Source of the DNA: CAYUQT01 sp964596165
GTDB taxonomy: Bacteria > Planctomycetota > Phycisphaerae > UBA1845 > JAFGLZ01
DNA length: 64,000 nt
Assembly (NCBI GenBank): GCA_964596165.1
Contig: CAZQTW010000020.1
Coordinates: forward strand, 20,113-84,112
Reading direction: 5' to 3'
Shown here: in pieces, positions 15,778 to 24,528 of the stretch
Position numbering within the stretch: position 1 is the stretch's first letter
How the letters are laid out: the number at the start of each line of letters is the position of its first letter
Notes under the pieces: generated by a model
What the model was told of the DNA's origin: nothing
Seen by the model: only the letters and a program-made list of their open reading frames with translations
The model's database searches: none
Made by a program: the position numbers and the translations under genes

Positions 15778-17085
15778 TCAGCTATTGGCGTACCGAATCT
15801 GGCGGACGCCGACGAAACTGATCACGACATGGGTCAACAAGCCCAGACCGAACACGGTGAACCAGCCGAGGATGATCACGATAACGGCATCGATGGTTCC
15901 GATTCGCCACCGGGAGGTGTCGGCGATGCGCATCAGTTCGAAGGTCGGTCCAAGGAGGAATCCGCAGACAGCGGCTACAAGCGGGGCCATGCCCGAAGTG
16001 TAGCAGAACACCTTGGCCACACCCGGCATGACGTTTTCCTTCCACGCCCAGCGGCAATAGAGGCCGACGGCCGCTGCCGTACTCAGGATCCAGGTCAGCG
16101 AGAAACCGACACTTCCCAGGCCGAGAGCGGCGAAGGGAATCAGGTAGTCGGTCTGGGGGTTTCGAGGCCCCGGCTCCATCCAGAACCAGAGCCATATGCA
16201 GGAGAAGAAGGCGATGACGCCGGTCAAGGCGATGTTGACCATGAGGAACCGTTGGGCCGTCCGTCGCCCCGATCGTGTTGGCAACTCTCGAAAGAACCGC
16301 TTGGGGCGGAACACCGCCTCGAGGGCACATAGGAGGAATCGGATCGGGGCGTTTGTCAGGCTTGCCTGTTCCCAGGCAGGGGGGCGGCGCCGACCTGGGC
16401 ACAATGACTGAACGACCGGTGTACCGCACTCCGGACAGCGACTGTCGACGGGGGTATGCGACAGGTTGTAGCCACAGTCCTCACATAGCGGCGGTCGATC
16501 GCTATGCGCTACGGGTCGTTCGATACCACTTGCCCTAAGGATGACAAAGAGGATCCAGCCGACGAGGATTTCGAGAAGGATGAACATCGTTCCCTCATCC
16601 ACTTGACGGTTTGATCTCACGGTCAGAATCGACCAAGCGATTCCCACCAAGGGGATAGCACATCCGGTGGTCAGCCAGGTGACGCGGAGCGTGTGACGCC
16701 ACGTGCGCGACAGCGGCTCACTGTGTCCGGCCCAAGGGAGGAGGACGACCGAGATCAGAAGAAACGCCCCTTCGATCGGCACGAGACTCGCGACAGTTGC
16801 GGAAAACAAGAAGGGATTGGAAAGCAGTGATATGAGATTCTGCCCGATCCGGCCAACGGGCGTTCCTCTATGTGCCCAATGCAACACGAAAGCGGACGTA
16901 CCCGCGAGCAGATGAACCAGCCAGGCTGTCCTCATCGACACCGTCTGGGCCAATGTTGCCGCCTGGCGAGGGAAGATCCACAGAATGAGCATGGCCCGAA
17001 GGACCACCCACCATGATCCGGAAGTAGGGGGCTGTTCCCCGCGGGGTTCTTGAGGCGGTTGCTGGTTGGTCTCCGCTGAGTCCAT
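15778..17085 (-). CDS. Polytopic membrane protein with planctomycete-type zinc ribbon
   Basis: A 435-residue membrane protein. Roughly three or four hydrophobic helices in residues 25-185 are followed by a cytoplasmic zinc ribbon at about residues 201-220 (CEDCGYNLSH..CPECG), a second basic segment, and four more hydrophobic helices, with the Yip1-like look of polar loops between long helices. The ribbon wording CxxCGYxL..CPECGxxV recurs across Planctomycetota membrane proteins, and I use it as a lineage clue. No enzymatic residues are visible. It faces trpC convergently and is preceded by the GH127 gene on the same strand after about 70 bases. Confidence 0.75.
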   Translation of the reverse strand: MDSAETNQQPPQEPRGEQPPTSGSWWVVLRAMLILWIFPRQAATLAQTVSMRTAWLVHLLAGTSAFVLHWAHRGTPVGRIGQNLISLLSNPFLFSATVASLVPIEGAFLLISVVLLPWAGHSEPLSRTWRHTLRVTWLTTGCAIPLVGIAWSILTVRSNRQVDEGTMFILLEILVGWILFVILRASGIERPVAHSDRPPLCEDCGYNLSHTPVDSRCPECGTPVVQSLCPGRRRPPAWEQASLTNAPIRFLLCALEAVFRPKRFFRELPTRSGRRTAQRFLMVNIALTGVIAFFSCIWLWFWMEPGPRNPQTDYLIPFAALGLGSVGFSLTWILSTAAAVGLYCRWAWKENVMPGVAKVFCYTSGMAPLVAAVCGFLLGPTFELMRIADTSRWRIGTIDAVIVIILGWFTVFGLGLLTHVVISFVGVRQIRYANS

Positions 17086-17155
17086 TCCGTGTGTCGATCC
17101 CCGGGCTGGTCTCGATAACCAGTAGCTTATAGAGGGAGTGGGCTAAGCCGGCGTA

Positions 17156-19927
17156 CTATCTCGCGCCGTACGCCGCGGTGATTTCCTCCGGCGTCATCGC
17201 CTTTGCCAGGAACGTGAAGTCGTCGACACGTCCTTTCAAGAACTCATCGCCCGCAAAGTGCGGGTTGCCGCCCAACGCGAAATCCTGAGCGGTGGAGAAG
17301 ATGCGCGCCGGCACGCCGGCCACGGTGTCGAACGGCTTACCGTCCACGTATAGCGTGAGTTTGTCGCCCTTCTTGACGGCGGCGACATGGAACCACTTGC
17401 CGAGGGTGATCGGTGCGCCCTTCGTACTCCACGCCGCGCCCGCCTCGATCCGGGCATGAACCTTTCCGTTCTGGATGGTCACGCGAAGTGGATCGTCCAT
17501 GCCCCTGGCCCAGGCGCTGAAGATCTGCGCCATGCCGCCGGCCGGTGGGGCATCGACGCACGCCCACGCCGTGAACGTGTATTCGTCTTCAGGGAACTCG
17601 GGGATTCGGTACCGCAGCATGCCGTTGCCCGAGAACGCGACAGCTCCGCCTTCTTTCCCGTTGCGATCGGCGGCCGGTTTGACGTTTCGGTCCTCTTCGA
17701 GAAGGCCATACGTCGGTTGGCCGTTGCCGTCGAGCGGAGAGCCTGCAATCAGCCCGTCTTTCCGCCATTCCAGCAACGCGGGATGATCCTTGAACGGATT
17801 AGGCATCGACGCATCGACGGTGAACGAAGCAGGCGACTGTTCGGCGGTCCGCTGCCCGCTCGGCGAGCTTGCGATCACCTGCCAATAGTAAGTTCCCCCT
17901 GGTTCGAGCCTGTCTCGCACGACATACCAGGGTCGCTTGATGCCCTTGGCTCGGATGATCGGTTCCTCCATGGATCGCTCGGTCGAGATGAGCAGCGTGT
18001 ACGTCCGATCCGCCGGGCCACGACCGCCCGTCCAGTCGAAACGGTTGGGCGGTGGTGGTATTCGGGCGCCGTCGATCGGCTGTCGCAGGAAAAACGGCGG
18101 TGGAGGGGCGTTGACGACCGGCAGCCACGAGACGTAATCGGTGCCGTAAGCGCCGGCGGTTGCGAAGTCGCAGAGGTCCAGCGGCCGTCCGTCCGTACCC
18201 TTGAAACGACACAGTACCATGGGTTTGAACCGGCCTGGTGCGTCGAGCCGCGAATACGACAGATCCTTGAGGTCCATGGGCGGGATCTTATTTGTGTCAT
18301 AGGTGTTGAAGTGCTGATCGAAGGCGAGCAGGAGAGGGCCGTAGTAGAGAGACGCCTTGTTGAGGGCGGCCCCGTCGCCGACCCATGTCCGGATACTCAT
18401 ATCCAGGTTCAGATCGATCGTATCGCCGGCCTGCCACTTGCGCGTGATGGTTGCATATCGACCGGGTACGATGTCGGTGAGCGCCTCGCCGTTGACCCGT
18501 GCGCTTGACTTGGCCGACCAGGCCGGAATGCGCAGCTTGACCCCGAACTCCATCGGCTCAGCCGGTGAGATCGCGATGGAGACGTGTCCATCCGTCGGAT
18601 AGGCGGTCTTCTGGGTCACGCTCAGTCTCTTGCCGCCCAGGGTCAGGCCGGCCTGCATTGGTCCGTAGTAGTTGACGAGCAGCCCGGCGCCGTCGGTCAT
18701 CAATCCCCATTCAGATAGTACGCCCAATCCGCGCGGGGCGTTCACGGAGCAGCAGTTCAATTCCGGCGTTCCGGCGCGGGCTTGGAAGACGATGGTGTGG
18801 GCGGAGGCTTCTCGTTTGCCGTCCATCGGTGTGTTGTAGGTCCACCATCGGCCGGACGGATGCTGCGAGCCGAGCATGGTGTTCCACGTGGAGAGTTCCA
18901 ATTCATCGGCCACCGTAGCCTCGCCGGTCAGCCGGAGCATATCGGCCGTCAGGGCCATCCAGGCCGTCGAGCAGCAGGTTTCGATCGCCCCCGGCGTGTA
19001 GGGATCGCCGATCGCCTGTTCGTTTGTCGAGAAGGCGCCGGTGTTGTGGCGGTCGTACCGTGCGATCGTCCGCCACAGATTCATGAAGGCCGTCTTGTAG
19101 TCCTCGTTACCGGTGATGCGGTACAGCTCCACCAGGCCTTGGACGTCGTGGAGGCTTTCCCATCGTGGCCTGGGCGTGCGATAGTAGTCGACGCCCTTCA
19201 ACCCCTGGCGGAAGTAATCGCCGGCGCGTTCCCAGTCTTTCTCGATCTCTCGCATCATGCGGAGGTACCGCTCATTGCCCGTGTCGCGGTAGAGCCAGCC
19301 GAGGGCATGGATCACGGCCAGGTTCATCTCCTGCGAACCGGCGTCGAACGCCCGCTTGCCCGTATCCAGGAACGTCTTGCAGATCAGGTCGGCGCAGCGG
19401 ATCGCACATTGCCGGGCCGCCGCATCGTCCGTGTCTTCGTGCCACATCATCAACGCCAGCATGCAGTGATAGTGGCCCCAGAGGTCCCAATTGCCCAGCA
19501 GACGTTCCTGCTTGCGGAACGGTCCGAGGTAGCCGTCGTCGGCCTGGGTGGAGATGAGGTCGGCGATGACGCGGCGGATTGTTGCGTCGAGTGCGGGATC
19601 GGCGACCATCCGCCGGGCCTGGATGGCCGAGATCAGGTACTTGCCGACGAACTCGCCGGCCCAGGGGACGAGCTGAGGGACCGGTTGCCGGTCGCGGACG
19701 CGGAACATCTCGATCATGCCCGGGTTGGCGTCGGGGGCTCGGAGCAGCCAATTGTTGAGGTTGGCCGTGACGCGTTCGCCGAGCGGTCCGTCGAACCGGA
19801 ACGTGGCCCCGAGGATGCGATCGCAGAGGAGCTTGCCCCGTTCCCTCGTATCGCCCTGGCAGACGGCGGAAGCCACGAACGCAAACGCCATCCCAAGAGA
19901 GGGTACTGCTCGTGAGTTCTGAATCAC
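17156..19927 (-). CDS. Secreted GH127-type beta-L-arabinofuranosidase (DUF1680) with C-terminal LamG domain
   Basis: Probably removes terminal L-arabinofuranose or related sugars. The best start is GTG at 19927, seven bases after GGAGG; the ATG at 19942 itself overlaps that site. It gives a signal peptide (MIQNSRAVPSLGMAFAFVAS..). The (alpha/alpha)6 catalytic domain (about residues 40-400) carries the GH127 zinc set: Glu and Cys in ETCCS near residue 316, and the vicinal Cys pair in ELNCCSVNAPRG near residue 392. Beta-sandwich domains follow, then a fibronectin-like segment (PIDGARIPPPPNRFDW) and a C-terminal concanavalin/LamG fold (FTAWACVDAPPAGG, LYVDGKPFDTVAG, DEFLKGRVDDFTFLAKAMT). At 923 residues it is longer than simple GH127 enzymes because of the binding domains. 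Confidence 0.85.
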   Translation of the reverse strand: MIQNSRAVPSLGMAFAFVASAVCQGDTRERGKLLCDRILGATFRFDGPLGERVTANLNNWLLRAPDANPGMIEMFRVRDRQPVPQLVPWAGEFVGKYLISAIQARRMVADPALDATIRRVIADLISTQADDGYLGPFRKQERLLGNWDLWGHYHCMLALMMWHEDTDDAAARQCAIRCADLICKTFLDTGKRAFDAGSQEMNLAVIHALGWLYRDTGNERYLRMMREIEKDWERAGDYFRQGLKGVDYYRTPRPRWESLHDVQGLVELYRITGNEDYKTAFMNLWRTIARYDRHNTGAFSTNEQAIGDPYTPGAIETCCSTAWMALTADMLRLTGEATVADELELSTWNTMLGSQHPSGRWWTYNTPMDGKREASAHTIVFQARAGTPELNCCSVNAPRGLGVLSEWGLMTDGAGLLVNYYGPMQAGLTLGGKRLSVTQKTAYPTDGHVSIAISPAEPMEFGVKLRIPAWSAKSSARVNGEALTDIVPGRYATITRKWQAGDTIDLNLDMSIRTWVGDGAALNKASLYYGPLLLAFDQHFNTYDTNKIPPMDLKDLSYSRLDAPGRFKPMVLCRFKGTDGRPLDLCDFATAGAYGTDYVSWLPVVNAPPPPFFLRQPIDGARIPPPPNRFDWTGGRGPADRTYTLLISTERSMEEPIIRAKGIKRPWYVVRDRLEPGGTYYWQVIASSPSGQRTAEQSPASFTVDASMPNPFKDHPALLEWRKDGLIAGSPLDGNGQPTYGLLEEDRNVKPAADRNGKEGGAVAFSGNGMLRYRIPEFPEDEYTFTAWACVDAPPAGGMAQIFSAWARGMDDPLRVTIQNGKVHARIEAGAAWSTKGAPITLGKWFHVAAVKKGDKLTLYVDGKPFDTVAGVPARIFSTAQDFALGGNPHFAGDEFLKGRVDDFTFLAKAMTPEEITAAYGAR

Positions 19928-20197
19928 CACTTGGCCTCCCATTGATTCAACGTCACCGACCGATTGCCGTCGGCTTCCGATACACGTCTTCCGATCGGAT
20001 CGGGCGCGGGCATCTTACCTGTGTTTGAAGCCGGGGGGGAGGTGCCGAAGGTGAATGCGGAAGTGCAATGGGGATGGACGGGCACAGAGGAGCGGGGTTG
20101 TAAGGCGTGCCCTTCAGGGATGAGCGAACGGCGCAATCACGAATGCACAAGAGCTTCGCACAGAAAGGAAGCACGTTTGTGTTGCCATGCATTGCCG

Positions 20198-21433
20198 CTA
20201 CACGACGACGAATGCGATTGCGCCGGCGCCCAGGAAGACCCCGAATCCGATCATGAGTCGCCACAGCAATGGGCGGTTTCCGAGGACGCCGGCCAGGATG
20301 GCCTTGAAGACCATGTTCGCCATGGAGGCGACGATGATGGCGCGAACCGCGACGCCGGAAGTCAGTTGCCCGTCACCGGTGAGCCGAGCGATCGAGACGG
20401 CGATGGCGTCCATGTCGGTCAGTCCGGAGAGTCCCGCGGCGGCGTAGATACCGCGGCTTCCCAAGTAATGTCTGGCTGCCGCCAACAGGAATAGCACGGC
20501 CGAATACATGATCGCGAAGAGAAAGGCGACCTTGAGTTCGCAGGGGTTGGCCGCTTCTCTGACCTGATACCCCACGGTCTTGCCTCGAAGTGCGAAGATC
20601 GCGGCCATGGCAAGACCCACGATGAAGAGAGCCGTCGCCGGGACGGCAAGCCGCGGGACGAGTGAGAAGTCAATCACGCCGATGATGACGGCGACCCGGA
20701 GGAAGACGACGCCCGAGGCGGCCATGATCGCCGCCGCGCCCATCGAGGGCGACGCGTCGCCGTGGGAGCGCCGGGCGATCGTGACGGTGGTGGCCGTGCT
20801 GGAGACGAGTCCGCCCACCAGTCCGCTGGCCAATGCCCCGGATCGGCCGCCCAAGAGCTTCAGTGCGGCGTAGCTTGCCAGGCTCATTCCCGCGACAAGG
20901 ACGACGACCCACCAGATCTGTCGCGGGTTGAGGACGTTGAACGGCCCGTACGCCTGGTTGGGCAATACCGGCAAGACGACAAAGGTGATCAACGTGAACT
21001 GCACGACGGCGTGGACGTCTTTGTGCTGAAGCTTGTGCACCACACCGTGAAGCTCGGGCTTATAGAGTAGCAATGCGGCTGTCATGACGCCCAGCGCGAT
21101 TGCCACCGTCGCGGGACCTTGCACCAGCATGACGCCGAGTCCGAAGGTGACCAAAAGTGCCATCTCCGAGGTCATTCCGGGGTCGCGCTCCAATTGCCAA
21201 CGCATGAGGGAGCTGCTGACCAGGATGGCCGCCACCGCGAGGAACCCGGCCGCGATGATCCAGGAAGCCGCGTACTGCTGGGCGATGACTCCGCACAAGG
21301 TTCCTAACGCGGCCACCAAGGGATATGTTCGGATGCCGGCGATGGGATGCTCGGTTTGCTGGCGTTGGAGTCCGATGATGGCCCCGAGAAACATGGATTG
21401 TGCGAAGATCTTGAAGAGTTGGGACGTGTCCAT
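20198..21433 (-). CDS. MgtC/SapB-family membrane protein with DUF4010
   Basis: A 411-residue inner-membrane protein. Residues 1-140 are the MgtC/SapB module (FLGAIIGLQRQQTEHPIAGI, then TYPLVAALGTLCGVIAQQYA), with the conserved Gly/Arg/Gln pattern of the first helices. The remainder matches DUF4010, a polytopic domain usually fused to it (GGRSGALASGLVGGLVSSTA, AAGLSGLTDMDAIAVS). About a dozen transmembrane helices are predicted by eye. Its physiological role is unsettled; related proteins affect magnesium or phosphate homeostasis. The start is ATG at 21433, with no Shine-Dalgarno upstream: instead there is a run of C-tracts, the complement of the G-rich element. Confidence 0.85.
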   Translation of the reverse strand: MDTSQLFKIFAQSMFLGAIIGLQRQQTEHPIAGIRTYPLVAALGTLCGVIAQQYAASWIIAAGFLAVAAILVSSSLMRWQLERDPGMTSEMALLVTFGLGVMLVQGPATVAIALGVMTAALLLYKPELHGVVHKLQHKDVHAVVQFTLITFVVLPVLPNQAYGPFNVLNPRQIWWVVVLVAGMSLASYAALKLLGGRSGALASGLVGGLVSSTATTVTIARRSHGDASPSMGAAAIMAASGVVFLRVAVIIGVIDFSLVPRLAVPATALFIVGLAMAAIFALRGKTVGYQVREAANPCELKVAFLFAIMYSAVLFLLAAARHYLGSRGIYAAAGLSGLTDMDAIAVSIARLTGDGQLTSGVAVRAIIVASMANMVFKAILAGVLGNRPLLWRLMIGFGVFLGAGAIAFVVV

Positions 21434-21442
21434 GCCGTTTTA

Positions 21443-21474
21443 GGGTATAGGGTCCGGGGTTTGGGGTCTAGGGG
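21443..21474 (+). repeat. G-tract element, potential G-quadruplex
   Basis: Five G-tracts (GGG TATA GGG TCC GGGG TTT GGGG TCTA GGGG) lie in the 108-bp gap between the divergent MgtC and GT2 genes, ten bases from the MgtC start codon. The spacing satisfies the G3+N1-7 quadruplex rule on the plus strand. Confidence 0.5.
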
Positions 21475-21541
21475 CGACAGGCTTGATTGGGCTGCGTCAG
21501 GATGGTACAAGCCTTAGGTTCGATGCCCCGGAGCACGTTCC

Positions 21542-22741
21542 ATGACCTTTTTATGGGCAGTCTGGTCGCTTCTTCTTGGACTGGTTTGTGTGGTGTGGCT
21601 GTTGCGACACGTCCAAATCGCGCGTCACCAGAAGGAGGAACCTCCGCTCCACGGCGACTTGTACGATGGTCCGCCGGCTGACCCGCCGCGATTGAGCGTC
21701 CTGGTGGCCGCCAAGGACGAGGAAGAGAACATCGAGTCCTGCGTGCGGAGCATGCTGTCGCAGGATTACCCCAACTTCCAGCTCATCGCCATAAACGATC
21801 GCAGCACGGACCGGACCGGCCAGATCCTCGACCGTGTTGCGGCGGAAGACAAGCGGCTGATTCCGGTGCATGTGAAGGAGCTGCGCGAGGGTTGGTTCGG
21901 CAAGAACAACGCCATGCGCGAAGGGTATGCACGGGCCGACGGCGAATGGCTGTGCTTCATCGACGCCGACTGCCGCCAGACGTCGACGCGGACACTGACG
22001 GTGGCCGTGCGATATGCGATGGAGAACGACGTCGATTTCCTCTCCGTTCTACCTCGCCTCGAGACGCAAAGCGTGTGGGAGCAGATCATCCAGCCGGCGT
22101 GCGGGGGACTGATGGTGTTTTGGTTCAATCCGTCGAAGGTGAACGACCCGGCGCATCCGACGGCTTACGCCAACGGCGCCTTCATGCTCATGAAGCGGGC
22201 GACCTACGAGGCGATCGGGGGTCACGAGCCGTTCAAGACCGAGGTCAACGAGGACATGCATATGGCCCGCGCGACCAAGCAGGCGGGACATCGTCTTAAG
22301 GTTGTGCAGAACCTCGACCTCTACGTCACGCGGATGTACACGAACTTCAAGGCGATCTGGCGGGGGTGGAGCCGGATCTTCTACGGCTGTTTTGAGACGT
22401 TTCGTCGGTTGCGCATCACGCTTTTCGTCATGCTGTTCAGCGGATTGCTCCCGTGGTACTCGGCGGCTGCCGGCTGGGTCGTGGTGGGTTATCGCGGTTG
22501 GGATGCCGCGGGCCCGTGGCGCTGGATTGCCCTTCTGGCGACGGCGGCCGTGTTGTGCCAACAGTCGGTTCTGGTCCGGTTCTATCGACTGAGTCAGACA
22601 AATCCCTTGCTGGCGCCCACCTATCCGATCGCCGGTACTCTCGTCTGCGGCATGCTGGTCAACGCGATGACCAAACTCGGCGGCCGTACGACTACGACAT
22701 GGCGCGGCACCACCTACCGGGCGGACAAGGTTTCGAAGTGA
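21542..22741 (+). CDS. Membrane-anchored family 2 glycosyltransferase
   Basis: A 399-residue processive-type GT2 protein. It has one N-terminal transmembrane helix (LWAVWSLLLGLVCVVWLLRH), a cytoplasmic GT-A domain (LSVLVAAKDEEENIESCV; LIAINDRSTDRTGQI; DxD in CFIDADCR; acidic catalytic motif EVNEDMHMA), and two or three C-terminal helices. The QxxRW motif of cellulose/hyaluronan synthases is absent (WRGWSRI at the corresponding place), which fits a transferase that adds single sugars to a lipid or hopanoid carrier rather than a long-chain polymerase. The start is ATG at 21542 with GGAGC eight bases upstream. The adjacent TRAP genes are functionally unconnected as far as sequence shows. Confidence 0.85.
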   Translation: MTFLWAVWSLLLGLVCVVWLLRHVQIARHQKEEPPLHGDLYDGPPADPPRLSVLVAAKDEEENIESCVRSMLSQDYPNFQLIAINDRSTDRTGQILDRVAAEDKRLIPVHVKELREGWFGKNNAMREGYARADGEWLCFIDADCRQTSTRTLTVAVRYAMENDVDFLSVLPRLETQSVWEQIIQPACGGLMVFWFNPSKVNDPAHPTAYANGAFMLMKRATYEAIGGHEPFKTEVNEDMHMARATKQAGHRLKVVQNLDLYVTRMYTNFKAIWRGWSRIFYGCFETFRRLRITLFVMLFSGLLPWYSAAAGWVVVGYRGWDAAGPWRWIALLATAAVLCQQSVLVRFYRLSQTNPLLAPTYPIAGTLVCGMLVNAMTKLGGRTTTTWRGTTYRADKVSK

Positions 22742-22888
22742 CGATCATGTTGGCGATCGACGTCCCCTGACAGTGAGTATGCTGCTTGTCCTGCTCAGGA
22801 GTCGCGGGTGATTTCGTTTTCCACGTTTGACAGAGTGGCTCTTCGCTGTGTAACTTCACATTTTCTCCGAGACTTGAGGGACCCTATC

Positions 22889-23938
22889 ATGAACAGATTA
22901 TCAGCGTTGTTCGCCTTGGTTACCACGATCGGACTAACCCTTGCGGGCTGCGGCCAGACGGGGACGCCGACCACCCAGGCAACCGGAATCACGCTCCGAT
23001 ATGCGAACTTTCCGCCGGCGGCGACGTTTCCCTGCGTGCAAATGGAGCGGTGGAAGACCGAGGTTGAGAAGCGGACGAAGGGCCGAGTGAAGGTTCAGAC
23101 ATTCCCCGGCGGGACGCTCCTCGGCGCGAAGAATATGATCGACGGTGTCATCGCCGGCACCGCCGATATCGGCAACTTCGCGATGAGCTATCAACCGGGT
23201 CGATTTCCCGTTTCGGAGGCCGTCGATCTTCCTCTCGGCTTTACGAGCGCCAAGGTGGCCTCTCTGACGCTTCACGAGATCCTCACGAAGTACACTCCCA
23301 AGGAGTTTGAACCGGTCAAGCTTCTCTGTGCATTCACGTGTCCGCCGGCCAACTTTATGACCAGCAAGCCCGTGAAGACGCTGGCGGATCTGAAGGGATT
23401 GGAGCTTCGGGTGTCGGGAACCGGTGCGGAGGTGGTCAAGCGGCTTGGCGGAACGCCCGTCGCCATGCCTCAGTCTGAGACGCCGGATGCGATTCAGCGG
23501 GGCGTGGTGAAGGGCATGGTCTCCTCGATGGAGATCCTGAAGGACTTCAACTTCGCCGCCTACTGTCCGTTTGCCACGCTTGCCGATCTGAATGTGGTCA
23601 CGTTTGCCGTCGTCATGAACCGAGCGAAGTGGAACTCACTGCCGGAGGACGTCAAGAAGGTCCTCGACGATTTGAGCCGTGAGCACGCTCAGTGGACGGG
23701 CACTTATGTCGACGACCACGTCGTCGAGGCGCTCGCGTGGTCCAAGGAGAAGTATCAGCATCAGGTACTCGAGCTGCCCGAGGCGGACCGGGCCAAGATT
23801 CCGGAACTGCTCAAGCCGATGATCGACGACTACGTCAAGAAGGTTACGGCCGCCGGCTTGCCCGGCGAGCAGATCATCAAGGACGTTCAGGCAATCAAGA
23901 CGAAATTCGAGACCGAATTCAAGTCGAAGAAGGGCTAG
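22889..23938 (+). CDS. dctP: TRAP transporter substrate-binding lipoprotein (DctP family)
   Basis: Extracytoplasmic receptor of a tripartite ATP-independent periplasmic transporter, delivering an organic acid or similar solute to DctQM. The 349-residue protein starts at ATG 22889 and has a lipoprotein signal (LFALVTTIGLTLAGCGQ; lipobox LAGC). Family features are the N-terminal LRYANFPPA, the GTLLGAKNMIDGVIAGTADIG region and GLELRVSGTGAEVVKRLGG, which contains the Arg that normally grips the ligand carboxylate. Lipid anchoring is less usual than a free periplasmic receptor but is known in some lineages. The small and large permease genes follow on the same strand. Confidence 0.9.
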   Translation: MNRLSALFALVTTIGLTLAGCGQTGTPTTQATGITLRYANFPPAATFPCVQMERWKTEVEKRTKGRVKVQTFPGGTLLGAKNMIDGVIAGTADIGNFAMSYQPGRFPVSEAVDLPLGFTSAKVASLTLHEILTKYTPKEFEPVKLLCAFTCPPANFMTSKPVKTLADLKGLELRVSGTGAEVVKRLGGTPVAMPQSETPDAIQRGVVKGMVSSMEILKDFNFAAYCPFATLADLNVVTFAVVMNRAKWNSLPEDVKKVLDDLSREHAQWTGTYVDDHVVEALAWSKEKYQHQVLELPEADRAKIPELLKPMIDDYVKKVTAAGLPGEQIIKDVQAIKTKFETEFKSKKG

Positions 23939-24033
23939 CGGTTTTTGGGGCGGGACGCTTCGCGAGGGGAGACCGATCGTCGGCACGCGGCGGTCGTGGG
24001 AATGGTGTGCCGAGCCGATCCGGGCGATCTGTC

Positions 24034-24528
24034 ATGCAATACGTCAAGACGCTGAACCGATTCATCGAGAGGTTCCTTATCATCATCGCCGGCATGGCCC
24101 TTGTGTTGTTGATGGTGTTGGCGGCCGGCAACGTGATCCTTCGGATCTTCGGAATACCCTTTCAAGGCACCTACGAACTGGCCGGCTTTCTTGGGGCCGT
24201 GGTCATTGCCTTGGCGCTAGGGCATACCCAGCGGCGCAAGGGCCACATCGTCGTTGATATCGTCTCCCGGAAGCTGCCCGAGAAGATGAGGCGATTGATC
24301 AATGTCGTGAACTACGCCGTTTGTGCCGTCTTCTTTGGCGTGGTCACCGTGGAGCTATTCAATCACGGGATGAGGCTTCGACGATTCGGCGAAGTGTCCG
24401 AGACTCTAAAGGTCGTTTACTATCCCGTTGTCTTGTGCGTCTGCCTTGGGTTTGCCGTTCTGGTCCTGGCGCTCTTGATCGACCTGGTGACGATACTGAG
24501 ACCGCCGGACGAGGAGCGGCAGCGATGA
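24034..24528 (+). CDS. dctQ: TRAP transporter small permease (DctQ family)
   Basis: A 164-residue four-helix membrane subunit that binds DctM. Hydrophobic segments are visible at roughly residues 13-34, 47-65 (GFLGAVVIALALGHTQRRKG), 88-110 and 128-150. Its conserved HxQRRKGHI-like loop (GHTQRRKGHIVVDIVS) is typical of DctQ. The ATG at 24034 is chosen because the family starts at this point; the longer open frame reaching back to 23692 overlaps dctP. Its stop overlaps the dctM start by ATGA, giving translational coupling. Confidence 0.88.
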   Translation: MQYVKTLNRFIERFLIIIAGMALVLLMVLAAGNVILRIFGIPFQGTYELAGFLGAVVIALALGHTQRRKGHIVVDIVSRKLPEKMRRLINVVNYAVCAVFFGVVTVELFNHGMRLRRFGEVSETLKVVYYPVVLCVCLGFAVLVLALLIDLVTILRPPDEERQR

